Source of the DNA: Zavarzinia compransoris
GTDB taxonomy: Bacteria; Pseudomonadota; Alphaproteobacteria; Zavarziniales; Zavarziniaceae
DNA length: 64,000 nt
Reading direction: 5' to 3'
Assembly: GCF_003173055.1 (NCBI RefSeq)
Contig: NZ_QGLF01000002.1
Span: 868,322 to 932,321 of the forward strand
Every line of letters starts with the position of its first letter. Position 1 is the first letter of the stretch. This document shows positions 25,187 through 34,389 of the stretch, in pieces. The notes under the pieces are model-generated. The model saw nothing but the letters and a program-made list of their open reading frames with translations, made no database searches and was not told the origin of the DNA. Made by a program: the position numbers and the translations under genes.

Positions 25187-26992
25187 GTGATCTTTCGCGA
25201 TACGCCTGCGCCGCCGCCGCCTGCCGCCACCCTGGTCGGGCTGCGCGGGCGGCCGGGGGCCTTCCTTCTCTATTACTTCCGCCGGCACGGCTGGGGTTTC
25301 CTGCTGCTCGGGCTGGCAGTCGTCGGCGCCGTGCTGTGCGGGGTCGGCACCCAATTGGCCATGAAGCACCTGGTCGACCGGCTGGCGGCGGGGCCGGCGG
25401 CGGCCGGTGCCGCGGCCTGGGGCGATTTCACCGTGATCGCCGGCTTCATCGTTGCCGACAATGCGCTGTGGCGGGTCGGGGGCTGGGCCTCGGCGCGGAT
25501 CTTCGTCGCCATCACCGGCGAGGTGCGCCACGATCTCTTCGCCCATCTGGCGGGCCATGCCCCGGGCTTTTTCGCCGACCGCATGCCCGGCACCTTGGCC
25601 AGCCGGGTCTCCGCGGTCGCCAATACGGCGGTCAACCTGTCCTCGCTGGTGACCTGGGGCGTGCTGCCGCCGGTGCTCTCGCTGATCGGCTCGATCGCGG
25701 CGGTGGTGACCGTCGATCTCGGGATGGCGCTGGGGCTGGGGGCGGTCGCGGTGCTGCTGGCGGTCCTTCTCTATTATCTGGCCGGACGCGGCGCCCACCT
25801 GCACCGCGACCATGCGCGGGAGGCGGCGGAACTCGACGGCCAATTGGTCGATGTCGTCTCCAACCTCGGCCTGGTCAGGGCGTTCGGCGCCACCTGGCGC
25901 GAACGGGTGCGGATCGGCGGCATGATCGGGCGCGAGATGCGCACGCGCTATCGCAGCACCATGTATCTCGAAAACCTGCGGCTGGTGCATGCCGTCGCCG
26001 TCGCCCTCTGCGCGACCGGGCTGCTGGCCTGGGCGCTGGCGCTGTGGCAGGCGGGGGCGGCCACGGTCGGCGACGTGGTGCTGGTCAGCACGCTCGGCTT
26101 CGGCATCCTGCACGGCAGTCAGGCGCTGGCCATGTCGCTGGTCGGGCTGGCCCAGCATACCGCCCGCCTGGACGAGGCCCTGGATGCCCTGCTCATCGCC
26201 CATGACATCGTCGATGCGCCGGCGGCCGGCACCCTGGCCCCGGCGGGCGGGCGGGTCCAGTTCGAGGGCGTGCGCTTCGCCTATCCGGGGCGGACGGCGG
26301 CGCTCGACGGTCTCGACCTGCACATCCGGGCGGGGGAACGGGTCGGGCTGGTCGGGCGTTCGGGCGCAGGCAAAAGCACCGTGGCCGCCCTGCTGCAACG
26401 GTTCTGGGAACCGGCGGCCGGCCGCATCCTGATCGATGGCCAGGATATCGCGGCCATGACCCAGGACAGTCTCCGCGCCGCGATCGCCGTGGTCCCGCAG
26501 GACGTGGCCCTGTTCCACCGCACGGTGTTCGACAATCTGGCCTATGCCAGGCCCGAGGCTCCGCGCGCAGCCGTGCTGGCCGCCGCCGAGGCGGCGCAAT
26601 GCACCGGCTTCATCGAGGACCTGCCCGACGGCTTCGACACGCTGGTCGGCGACCGCGGGGTGAAACTCTCCGGCGGCCAGCGCCAGCGCCTGGCGATCGC
26701 CCGCGCCCTGCTGAAGGATGCGCCGATCCTAGTGCTGGACGAAGCGACCTCCGCCCTCGACAGCGCTTCGGAGGAAGCGATCAAGGCCGCCCTCGACCGG
26801 CTGATGGAGGGGCGCACCGTGATCGCCATCGCCCACCGCCTGTCGACCTTGCGCGATTTCGACCGTATCGTGGTCATGGCCGAGGGCCGCGTGGTCGATG
26901 AGGGCAGCCCGGCCGAGCTTGCCGGCCGGCCCGGGCCGTTCCAGGACCTGCTGCGCGCCCAGCTGGCGCCGGGGGACGAAGCGCCGCTTTGA
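25187..26992 (+). CDS. ABC exporter, fused permease and ATPase (MsbA-like)
   Basis: A 601-residue half-transporter with an N-terminal six-helix exporter domain (first helix WGFLLLGLAVVGAVLCGVGT) and a C-terminal ATPase: Walker A GLVGRSGAGKSTVA, Q-loop VVPQDVALFHRTV, signature KLSGGQRQRLAIARALL, Walker B PILVLDEATSALDS, H-loop IAIAHRLSTL. It probably acts as a homodimer exporting lipid or hydrophobic substrate. The start is a GTG 21 bp after the OmpA stop, so the genes may be co-transcribed. The wax synthase gene follows 80 bp later. Confidence 0.93.
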   Translation: MIFRDTPAPPPPAATLVGLRGRPGAFLLYYFRRHGWGFLLLGLAVVGAVLCGVGTQLAMKHLVDRLAAGPAAAGAAAWGDFTVIAGFIVADNALWRVGGWASARIFVAITGEVRHDLFAHLAGHAPGFFADRMPGTLASRVSAVANTAVNLSSLVTWGVLPPVLSLIGSIAAVVTVDLGMALGLGAVAVLLAVLLYYLAGRGAHLHRDHAREAAELDGQLVDVVSNLGLVRAFGATWRERVRIGGMIGREMRTRYRSTMYLENLRLVHAVAVALCATGLLAWALALWQAGAATVGDVVLVSTLGFGILHGSQALAMSLVGLAQHTARLDEALDALLIAHDIVDAPAAGTLAPAGGRVQFEGVRFAYPGRTAALDGLDLHIRAGERVGLVGRSGAGKSTVAALLQRFWEPAAGRILIDGQDIAAMTQDSLRAAIAVVPQDVALFHRTVFDNLAYARPEAPRAAVLAAAEAAQCTGFIEDLPDGFDTLVGDRGVKLSGGQRQRLAIARALLKDAPILVLDEATSALDSASEEAIKAALDRLMEGRTVIAIAHRLSTLRDFDRIVVMAEGRVVDEGSPAELAGRPGPFQDLLRAQLAPGDEAPL

Positions 26993-27072
26993 CGGCAATT
27001 CCCCGCACCGGCCCTTGACGCCATGGCCAAGCCCCTGTGCCATGGCAAAAGAAAATACCGGGGGGAGAGACA

Positions 27073-28479
27073 ATGGCGACTCGGGTGCTGAAGCCGACCG
27101 ATGCCGCGTGGATCTATATCGAGAAGCGCGAGAAACCGGTTCATGTCGCCTCGCTCGCGACCTTTTCCCTGCCGCCGGGGGCGCCGCCGGGCTTTTTGCA
27201 GGATCTGGTCGCCGCCTGGCGGGCGCGGCCCTATTACGCGCCGCCCTTCAACCTGCGCCTCCGGCCCGGGCTGCTGGCCAATGTCCTGCCGGCGTGGCAG
27301 GAATTGAAGCCGGAAGAGATCGACCTCGACTATCACCTGCGCCATTCCGCCCTGCCGAAGCCGGGGGGCGAGCGTGAGCTGGGCGTTCTGGTCTCGCGCC
27401 TGCATTCCCATGCCCTCGACCGCAGCCGGCCGCTGTGGGAAATCCACATCATCGAGGGGCTGGAGAACAACCGCTTCGCCGTCTACACCAAGGTCCATCA
27501 TTCGCAGATCGACGGCATGGGCGGCATGCGCCTGCTGTCCCGCTTCCTCGCGACCGATCCGACCCGCCGCGGCCTGCCGCCGCCCTGGGAAGTGGGCCTG
27601 TTCGGCGGCGCCAAGAAGCGCGAGACCGACGAGGGGGCCGATCAGGGCAGCCTGATCGAAAAGCTGATCACCCTCGGCCGCGACCAGTTCCGCTCCGGCT
27701 TCGATGCCGCCAGGGCGCTGGGCAAGCTGGCGCTGGAGGCGCGGAAGGGCGGCACGGACGGCCCGGCCTTTCCCTATGGCGCCCCGGAAACCATCCTGAA
27801 CGGCAAGATCCGCGGCAAGCGCCGCTTCGCCACCCAGCACTACGACCTCGCCCGCATCAAGGCGGTGTCCAAGGCGGCGGGGGTCACGGTGAACGACGTC
27901 TTCCTCGGGCTGTGCGCGACCTCGCTGCGCCGCTACCTCGACGGTCTCGGCGAATTGCCGCAGAAGCCGCTGACCGCCTCGGTGCCGGTCTCGGTCCGGC
28001 CGTCCGACGATGCCACCGTGGGCAACGCCATCTCGACCATCTTCGTCAACCTGCACACGGATATCGCCGATCCGATCGAGCGGCTGAAGGCGATCGCCGC
28101 CTCCTCGGCGCCGGCCAAGGAAAAACTGCAATCGATGTCGCGCGGCGCCATCGACAATTACACCCTGGTCCTGATGACGCCCTATATGGTCCAGCTCATG
28201 CTCGGCCTCGGCACCATGACCCGGCCGATGAACAACCTGGTGATTTCCAACGTGCCGGGACCGGCGGAAACGCTCTATTTCGACGGGGCGAAGCTCGAAC
28301 AGATCTATCCGGTTTCCCTGCTGTTCGATGGCCAGGCGCTGAACATCACTGTCCTTTCCTATGCCGGGCAGTTCAACCTCGGCTTCACCGGCGACCGCGA
28401 CAGCCTGCCCCATATGCAGCGCATCGCCGTCTATACCGGCGAGGCGCTGGCGGAACTGGAGGCGCGCCTCGGCCTCTAA
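27073..28479 (+). CDS. Wax ester synthase / diacylglycerol O-acyltransferase
   Basis: A 468-residue WS/DGAT-family acyltransferase that joins acyl-CoA to long-chain alcohols or diacylglycerol for storage lipid. The catalytic HHxxxDG motif is H142-H143-SQI-D147-G148. Other family stretches are KPTDAAWIYIEKREKPVHVA, LDYHLRHSALPKPG and NNLVISNVPGPAETLYFDGA. The ATG has GGGGGGAGAG upstream. It stands alone, with no phospholipase or glycerol-phosphate genes alongside. Confidence 0.94.
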   Translation: MATRVLKPTDAAWIYIEKREKPVHVASLATFSLPPGAPPGFLQDLVAAWRARPYYAPPFNLRLRPGLLANVLPAWQELKPEEIDLDYHLRHSALPKPGGERELGVLVSRLHSHALDRSRPLWEIHIIEGLENNRFAVYTKVHHSQIDGMGGMRLLSRFLATDPTRRGLPPPWEVGLFGGAKKRETDEGADQGSLIEKLITLGRDQFRSGFDAARALGKLALEARKGGTDGPAFPYGAPETILNGKIRGKRRFATQHYDLARIKAVSKAAGVTVNDVFLGLCATSLRRYLDGLGELPQKPLTASVPVSVRPSDDATVGNAISTIFVNLHTDIADPIERLKAIAASSAPAKEKLQSMSRGAIDNYTLVLMTPYMVQLMLGLGTMTRPMNNLVISNVPGPAETLYFDGAKLEQIYPVSLLFDGQALNITVLSYAGQFNLGFTGDRDSLPHMQRIAVYTGEALAELEARLGL

Positions 28480-28487
28480 GCCTCTGG

Positions 28488-30263
28488 CTACTGGCCGGCC
28501 ACCGCGCCCTCGCGCCGGGGGTCGGCCGCGCCGCTGAGGCCGTCCGGGCCGATGGCGATGGCGGCAAGGCCGGAATTGAGGTCGGTGATCTCGGTCCGGT
28601 AGCCAAGGGCCTGAAGCCCGGGGGCGAGATCGCTGGCTGCGGTTCCCGCCTCCAGCTCGAAGGGGCCGAAGCGGTTGAGGAGATGGGGCGCGGCCAGGGC
28701 CGTCGCCGGATCCTGGCCCCAGACGAGATGGCCGATCAGGGCCTGGGCGACGAAGCCGATGATCCGGCTGCCCCCCGGGCTGCCGATGGCGAGCACCGGC
28801 CGGCCGTCGCGGAAGACGATGGTCGGCGCCATTGAGGAGCGCGGCCGCTTGCCCCCCTCGACCCGGTTGGCCACGGCCAGGCCCGCGGCATCCGCGGCGG
28901 CGAAGGAGAAATCGGTCAGTTCATTGTTCAGCAGGAAGCCGCGCACCATGAGGCGCGAGCCGAAACCATTCTCGATCGTACCGGTATAGGAAATGACGTC
29001 GCCCGCCGCATCCCGGATCACCACCTGGGTGGTCGAGGGGAAGTCCGGCCCCGCCCCGGCGCCGGGCAGGGGGGCGAGGTGGCCGCTGTCCTGCGCCGGC
29101 TGGCCGGCCGGCACCGGACCCGGCATCACCGGACCTTGGGCGGCCGTTCCGTCCAGCAGGCGGGCGCGCAGCGCCAGGTAACCGGGCGCGATCAGGCCGT
29201 TGGCGGGCACGCGGAAGAAGGCGGGATCGGCCAGCCAGCGCTCGCGGTCGGCGAAGGCAAGGCGCGAGGCTTCGCCGATCACCCGCCACGCGGCCGCCGA
29301 GCCCGGGGCAAGCGCGCCGAGGCCGCCCGCCTCCGCCAGGGACAGGATCTGGATGACCGCGATCCCGCCCGACGACGGCGGCCCCATGCCGCAGATGTCG
29401 TAACCGAAGGCGGGCGCGCACACCGGGTTGCGCTCGATAACCTTGTAATTCTCGAGATCGCTTTCGGCCAGCGCGCCCGGATTGAGGGCGTCACCGGTTA
29501 CGCGGGCGACGATGTCGTCGGCGATCTCGCCGGAATAGAATGCGTCGACGCCGCCCTCCGCGATCCGGCGCAGGGTTTCGGCATAGGCGGGATTGCGCAG
29601 GACCGCGCCCGCCGCCAGCGGCCGGCCGTCGGCGGCGAAGAAGTAACGCGCGGCTTCGCCGTCGTGCTTCAGCCGCTCGCCCTCGGCCGCGATCAGGGCG
29701 GCCAGCCGGGGCGAGACCGGAAAGCCGGCGTCGGCAAGTGCGATCGCCGGCGCCAGCAGGCGCTCGAAGGGCAGCCGGCCGGCGCGGCGGTGGATTTCTT
29801 CGAGAAGGCGCAAGGTCGCCGGCGTGCCCACCGAACGGCCGCCGACGACCGCGGCGAAGAACGGCAAGGGCTTGCCGTCCGCGCCGAGAAAGAGGTCGGG
29901 GCCCGCGGCGGCGGGGGCGGTCTCGCGCCCGTCGAGGGTGATCAGGCGCCCCGCTTCCGCCGACCAGTGCAGCAGGAAGCCGCCGCCGCCGAGGCCCGAG
30001 GACTGGGGCTCGACCAGGCCAAGCACGAGTTGCACCGCGACCAGGGCATCGGCGGCGCTGCCGCCCTCGGCCAGGATCGCGCGGCCGGCCTCGGCGGCGA
30101 GGGGATGGGCGGCCACGACCATGAAGTCGCGCGCCTTTCCGGCCTGGACCGGGGCCGCGCCGCCGGTGCCGGCCTCCGGGGCATGGCGATCGCTGGCCTG
30201 CTGGCCATGGCTGCCGGTCGCAACCAGTGCGAGTGTCAGGCCGATGATGCTGGCGAGGCGCAT
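28488..30263 (-). CDS. ggt: Gamma-glutamyltransferase
   Basis: Periplasmic enzyme that cleaves glutathione and other gamma-glutamyl compounds, made as a 591-residue precursor. It has a Sec signal (MRLASIIGLTLALVATGSHG), large-subunit motifs (VVAAHPLAAEAGRAILAEGG, SSGLGGGGFLLHW) and the autoprocessing site with nucleophile Thr411 in FPSTTQVVIRD. The small subunit carries PRSSMAPTIVFRDGRPVLAI and GSPGGSRIIGFVAQ. The start is the ATG after GGAGGGGG; the longer frame adds a non-signal extension. Confidence 0.94.
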   Translation of the reverse strand: MRLASIIGLTLALVATGSHGQQASDRHAPEAGTGGAAPVQAGKARDFMVVAAHPLAAEAGRAILAEGGSAADALVAVQLVLGLVEPQSSGLGGGGFLLHWSAEAGRLITLDGRETAPAAAGPDLFLGADGKPLPFFAAVVGGRSVGTPATLRLLEEIHRRAGRLPFERLLAPAIALADAGFPVSPRLAALIAAEGERLKHDGEAARYFFAADGRPLAAGAVLRNPAYAETLRRIAEGGVDAFYSGEIADDIVARVTGDALNPGALAESDLENYKVIERNPVCAPAFGYDICGMGPPSSGGIAVIQILSLAEAGGLGALAPGSAAAWRVIGEASRLAFADRERWLADPAFFRVPANGLIAPGYLALRARLLDGTAAQGPVMPGPVPAGQPAQDSGHLAPLPGAGAGPDFPSTTQVVIRDAAGDVISYTGTIENGFGSRLMVRGFLLNNELTDFSFAAADAAGLAVANRVEGGKRPRSSMAPTIVFRDGRPVLAIGSPGGSRIIGFVAQALIGHLVWGQDPATALAAPHLLNRFGPFELEAGTAASDLAPGLQALGYRTEITDLNSGLAAIAIGPDGLSGAADPRREGAVAGQ

Positions 30264-30837
30264 TTCCCCCTCCGGCCATGAAAGAAAATCCGGGGCAGGT
30301 GGCTTCCGGACCATGAAATATGGGCTCGAAACACCCGTCCAGGCATGGTTCAGGGCATCTTAACCACGATTTCCAAGTAACTGAAAATAAAGAAAATCGG
30401 CATCATTGTGCGGTGCTTTCCGGGCCTTGCGGGCGGTGCTTCGGGACTGCCCGCGGACGGGCAGGGTTGCCAAGGAGGATTTTTTTCGTCAATGTCGCGT
30501 CGTGGCAACCCGTGCGGGAGACCGGAAACCTCCGTCCCGCATGTCCAGAAAAGCCCGGCATGGTTGTCGTCGGCCCAGAGGGTAAGGACGTTTGAGTCCT
30601 GAATTTTACATCGGGGTTCTTGGCTTCGCCATGGGTCTCGTTGGCTTGCGGTGGCGGCTGAGGGCAGTCGCAACCCGTCGCCCGACTCGTTGAGCCGGGC
30701 GTTTTCATAAACATCTGGTGCAGTCCGGGGCAACCGGACGCGTCGCAGTGTGTTGTTGGCCTTGGGATAGGGGTCTGTTCCAGTCCGCGCGCGGCACATC
30801 CTCCGTGCCCGCGCGCCGAAGAAGGAGAGGAGGATCG
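30264..30837. other. 574-bp non-coding, structured region between ggt and rlpA
   Basis: I find no credible gene. The region holds many hairpins: CTGCCCG-CGGA-CGGGCAG at 30447-30464, a seven-T run at 30480-30486, a TGCGGGA/TCCCGCA stem around 30512-30541, an AGGAC/GTCCT stem near 30585-30600, and a terminator at 30680-30705. The two promoters must both lie here because ggt and rlpA diverge. The density of paired segments on the rlpA strand suggests a regulatory leader or a small RNA. I could not match it to a known RNA family. Confidence 0.55.
30680..30705 (+). terminator. Terminator-like hairpin upstream of rlpA
   Basis: GCCCG-A-CTC-GTT-GAG-C-CGGGC with one mismatch, followed by GTTTTC. It lies about 130 bp before rlpA on its strand with no complete gene ahead of it, so it would end a small RNA or attenuate rlpA. 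Confidence 0.65.
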
Positions 30838-31536
30838 ATGGCGGCAACCCGTTTGCTCGCGTTGAATTGGATCGTGGCTGCCGCGACTGCGGCTGCCGTA
30901 ACCTTGGGCGCCACTTCGGCGGCCCGGGCGACCGACAACGCCGACGACCCGGTCAGTATTCGCGATTCCGCGGTTGCTGTATCGTCTGAAGTTACCACGC
31001 CCGAGGCGGCCGCGCCGGCGGGCGCCGCGCGCCCGGGCCCGGTCCGCGACGCCGCCGGCAAGGCGGGGGCGCCCGTCGCCGCCGCGGTCGGCGGCCCGAT
31101 CAGCGACCGGGAGAAGATCGCCGGTTCGCAGTCCGAACGGGTGGTGCGGGAATTCGCCGGCAATGCCTCCTGGTACGGTCCCGGCTTCCATGGCCGGCGC
31201 ACCGCCAACGGCGAGCGTTTCGACCAGCACGAGCTGACGGCGGCGCACAAGACCCTGCCCTTCGACACGCGGGTGCGGGTCACCGCCATCGCCACCGGGC
31301 GGTCGGTGATCGTCACCATCAACGACCGCGGGCCCTATATCCGGGGCCGCGTGATCGATCTGTCCGCGGCGGCGGCGACGGCCATCGGCCTGCGCGACCG
31401 CGGGGTCGGCAAGGTGAAGATCGAGGTGCTGGAAGGCGGTCCGGACGTCGATCGGGCGATCGGTTCGCGCGCCACGGCGGATCGGGAAGGCACGGCGGCG
31501 CCGCGCCGCGTGACAACCATCATCCCGACCAATTAA
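30838..31536 (+). CDS. rlpA: RlpA-family septal ring lytic transglycosylase-like protein
   Basis: A 232-residue exported protein: signal peptide (LLALNWIVAAATAAAVTLGA), an Ala/Pro-rich linker, and a double-psi beta-barrel from about residue 105 (ASWYGPGFHGRRTANGERFD, LTAAHKTLPFDTRV, TINDRGPYIRGRVIDLS). RlpA proteins cut naked glycan strands at the septum. No C-terminal SPOR domain is present. The ATG is preceded by AAGGAGAGGAGG. Confidence 0.92.
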   Translation: MAATRLLALNWIVAAATAAAVTLGATSAARATDNADDPVSIRDSAVAVSSEVTTPEAAAPAGAARPGPVRDAAGKAGAPVAAAVGGPISDREKIAGSQSERVVREFAGNASWYGPGFHGRRTANGERFDQHELTAAHKTLPFDTRVRVTAIATGRSVIVTINDRGPYIRGRVIDLSAAAATAIGLRDRGVGKVKIEVLEGGPDVDRAIGSRATADREGTAAPRRVTTIIPTN

Positions 31537-31542
31537 GCTGCA

Positions 31543-31565
31543 CCCCCGGTTGGACCAACCGGGGG
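31543..31565. promoter_or_regulatory. Perfect 11-bp inverted repeat after rlpA that overlaps the next ribosome site
   Basis: CCCCCGGTTGG-A-CCAACCGGGGG starts 7 bp after the rlpA stop. There is no T-run. Its 3' arm (GGGGG) is the only Shine-Dalgarno-like sequence for the TTG start at 31574, so folding would hide that site. Confidence 0.7.
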
Positions 31566-31573
31566 ATGCTGCT

Positions 31574-32815
31574 TTGACTTCGGCTAACAGGGGCGGCGTC
31601 GATCTCGACGTCGGTTTCGCGCGGGCGCAGTTTCCGCCGCTCGCCAACGGCACGGCGTTTCTCGAGAATGCGGGCGGCACCTATGTGCCGCGCCAGGTGA
31701 TCGACCGGGTCACCCGCTATATGACCGAACTGCAGGTGCAGCCGGCCTATGGCTTCGCCGCCTCGGCGGAAGCCGCGCGCCTGATCGCCGAGGGGCAGGC
31801 GGTCGCCGCCGCCTTCCTGAACGCCGGCACGGACGAGGTGCTGGTCGGTCCCTCGACCACGGTCAACGTCATGGTGCTGGCGGCGGCGCTGCGGCCCCTG
31901 CTGGCGCCGGGCGACGAGATCGTCGTCACCAACCAGGACCACGAGGCGAATTCGACCCCCTGGCGCCGGCTGGCGGAAACGGGGGCGAGCGTGCGCGAAT
32001 GGCCGATCGATCCGGTCACGGCGGAACTCGACCTCGACGTGCTGCGCGGGCTGGTCGGGCCGCGCACCCGGCTCGTGGTCATGCCCCATTGCTCGAATAT
32101 CGTCGGCACCTTCAACGATGTCGGGGCGGCGGCGGCGATCGCCCGGGCGGCGGGCGCCCTGATCGCGGTCGACGGTGTCGCCTATGCCCCCCACCGCCTG
32201 CCGGACGTGAAGGCGCTGGACGTCGATTTCTATTATTTCAGCCTCTACAAGACTTTCGGCCCCCATGTCGGCGCGGCCTATGTCCGGCGTGCGGTGGTGG
32301 CGCGGCTGGCCCCGCAGAATCACTTCTTCATCGAAGAGGCGCCGAAGATGCTGAACCCCGGCGGCCCGTCCCATGAATTCACCGCCGCGCTGCCCGGCAT
32401 CGCCGATTATTTCGAGGCGCTGGACCAGCATCACTTCGCCCTGCCGGTCAACAGCCTGCGCGGGCGGATGGAACGGCTCTACGGCCTGTTCGCCGCCCAT
32501 GAGGACCGCCTGGGCCAGCGGCTGCTGGCCGGGCTCGCCCTTCTGCCCGCTATCCGGCTGATCGGCCGGCCCACCGTGGACGGGCAGCGGGCGCCCACGG
32601 TTTCCTTCACCGTCGCCGGCCGCGACCAGGGCGAGATCGCCCGCATCCTCTGGGACCAGGGCATCGCTGTCGGTCAGGGGGATTTCTACGCCCGACGCGT
32701 GGTCACCGCCCTTGGCCTGCATCCGGGCGGGGTGATCCGGGTCAGCCTCGCCCATTACAACGACGAGGGGGATGTGGACCGCCTGCTGGCCGCCCTCGGC
32801 CGGGCGATCAGCTGA
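31574..32815 (+). CDS. Class V aminotransferase (cysteine desulfurase-like, PLP)
   Basis: A 413-residue fold-type I PLP enzyme of the class V / cysteine-desulfurase-like group. It has FLENAGGTYVPRQVIDRVTR, the His-containing TNQDHEANSTPWRRL, PHCSNIVGTFNDV, and the Schiff-base lysine in YYFSLYKTFGPHVG. Such proteins act as desulfurases, selenocysteine lyases or isopenicillin-epimerase-like enzymes; the substrate cannot be told. The start is a TTG seven bases after GGGGGA; a TTG at 31550 sits inside a hairpin loop and is less likely. It meets the amine oxidase gene tail to tail with an 8-bp overlap. Confidence 0.88.
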   Translation: MTSANRGGVDLDVGFARAQFPPLANGTAFLENAGGTYVPRQVIDRVTRYMTELQVQPAYGFAASAEAARLIAEGQAVAAAFLNAGTDEVLVGPSTTVNVMVLAAALRPLLAPGDEIVVTNQDHEANSTPWRRLAETGASVREWPIDPVTAELDLDVLRGLVGPRTRLVVMPHCSNIVGTFNDVGAAAAIARAAGALIAVDGVAYAPHRLPDVKALDVDFYYFSLYKTFGPHVGAAYVRRAVVARLAPQNHFFIEEAPKMLNPGGPSHEFTAALPGIADYFEALDQHHFALPVNSLRGRMERLYGLFAAHEDRLGQRLLAGLALLPAIRLIGRPTVDGQRAPTVSFTVAGRDQGEIARILWDQGIAVGQGDFYARRVVTALGLHPGGVIRVSLAHYNDEGDVDRLLAALGRAIS

Positions 32816-34202
32816 CGGTATTCAGGGCGTCCTGATTCAGGGCGGCCAACACTTCGATGGCCGCCCGTTCGCCCGATTCGAGGGCGCCCTCGACATAGCC
32901 GGTGGCCTCGATCGCGGTTTCGGTGCCGGCGAAATGGATGCGGCCGGCCGCTTCACGGATCACCGGGCCGAAGCCGGTCAATGTCGCCGGCGCCATCAGC
33001 CCGGCATAGCAGCCGCCGGACCAGTCCTCGGCCAGCCAGTCGTTCTCGGCATAGTCGATCGGGTGGGCGGCCTCGGGCCCGAACAGGCGGGTGAGGGTGG
33101 CGATCACCGCCGCGCGTCGCGCCTCGGGCGTTCGGGCGGTGAAGCGGCGTGTCGCCTCGCCCTCCAGGAAGCCGGTCAGGATGCCTTCGCCGGCGCCTTC
33201 GGGGGTGCCGTCGAAGATGGGCGAGAACGGCCCCCGGTCCGACACCGCCTCGCCCGAGAGGCCGCGGGCGCGCCAGAACGGCGTGCGATAGGCGACATGG
33301 CATTTGATCACGCTGCCCATGGGGCTGCGCTGGGCCAGGCCCTGGCGCAGGCTGGGCCAGGGCGGCGAGACCTGGAGCCGCGGCAGCAGGGCGAGGGGGA
33401 CGGTGACGATGGCCCGGCGGCAGCGCAGCGGCGCTTCGCCCCCGCCATGGACGGTGACCCCGGCCGCATCCTGTTCGAGCGCGGCGACCGGCCGGCCCAG
33501 GCGCAGGCGCTCGCGCCCGACCTCGTCCGCCAGGGCTTCGGACAGGGCGTGGAGGCCGCCGCGGAAGCGGTCCTGCTGCGCCCCGCCCCGGACCGAGATC
33601 AGCGGCTCCAGCCCGCCGGAGGCGCGGATATAGGCCAGGAAGAACAGCATGGAGATTTCCGCCGGCTCGGCGCTGAAGACCGCGCGCACCGCGATCGCCA
33701 TCAGGGCGCGGGCGCCTGCCGTGCGGACATGGCGCGCCAGCCAGGCATCGACCGTGTCGCGGTCGAGATCGGCCGCCCCGGCGGCGGCCCAGGGGGCGCT
33801 GGCGCTGAGGGCGGCGGCCATGCGCTCGATCCGCTTCATCACCCGGTCGGTCTCGATCAGGGCCAGCAGGGGGATGGCGGGAATCAGGCCCTCGTAGCGT
33901 TTCACCGTGCCACCGAATTCGATCAGCTTGGCCCCGGTCTCGAACTGGGGTTCGGTGGCGATGCCGTGGCGCGCCGCCAGCGCCCGCAGGCGGCGGTGGT
34001 CGGGCCCGACCCATTGCCCGCCCAGATCGACCCGGTGGCCGGCGACCATGCCCGGCTTGGTCCGCCCACCCACCCGGTCGCGCGCCTCGATCACCCGCAC
34101 CGCCCGCCCGGCGGCGACCAGGGCGCGGGCCGCGCTCAGCCCGGCAAAGCCCGCGCCGATGACACAGACGTCGACCGTGGCGTCGCTGATGTCGTGCTGC
34201 AT
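32808..34202 (-). CDS. Flavin-containing amine oxidase family protein
   Basis: A 464-residue FAD oxidoreductase of the monoamine-oxidase type. N-terminal dinucleotide fold VCVIGAGFAGLSAARALVAA, then IEARDRVGGRTKPG and VDLGGQWVGPDHRRLR; the C-terminal FAD segment is IHFAGTETAIEATGYVEGAL. No signal peptide. The substrate is probably an amine or polyamine. Confidence 0.92.
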   Translation of the reverse strand: MQHDISDATVDVCVIGAGFAGLSAARALVAAGRAVRVIEARDRVGGRTKPGMVAGHRVDLGGQWVGPDHRRLRALAARHGIATEPQFETGAKLIEFGGTVKRYEGLIPAIPLLALIETDRVMKRIERMAAALSASAPWAAAGAADLDRDTVDAWLARHVRTAGARALMAIAVRAVFSAEPAEISMLFFLAYIRASGGLEPLISVRGGAQQDRFRGGLHALSEALADEVGRERLRLGRPVAALEQDAAGVTVHGGGEAPLRCRRAIVTVPLALLPRLQVSPPWPSLRQGLAQRSPMGSVIKCHVAYRTPFWRARGLSGEAVSDRGPFSPIFDGTPEGAGEGILTGFLEGEATRRFTARTPEARRAAVIATLTRLFGPEAAHPIDYAENDWLAEDWSGGCYAGLMAPATLTGFGPVIREAAGRIHFAGTETAIEATGYVEGALESGERAAIEVLAALNQDALNTVS

Positions 34203-34389
34203 GCCTGTCCTCCCCGCTGGCGCCGATGATCGGTGGCGGGGCGGGGAAGGCCAAGTCTATTAATAACTTTATTTTCTTGTAAATATAATATTTATGCGTC
34301 TGAAATTGACAAATAAGCGCAACCGTCGTTCACTCCCCGTCCAATCACCGCGCGAACAGCGGGGCAACGGGAAAGAGAAGGGTCGCATC

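Noticed and set aside
27014-27052. Two GCCATGGC copies before the wax synthase gene
   Set aside because: Eight-base palindromes of this composition occur easily in such GC-rich DNA; no promoter geometry supports an operator.
30463-30705. Possible c-di-AMP (ydaO-type) riboswitch
   Set aside because: Only two short segments resemble the consensus; the GGGGUGAAU element and the terminal CUCGUAGGCG are absent, and the class is not expected in this group.
30320-30847. Short frames on both strands between ggt and rlpA
   Set aside because: No ribosome sites and no recognisable protein features; they cross strong hairpins.
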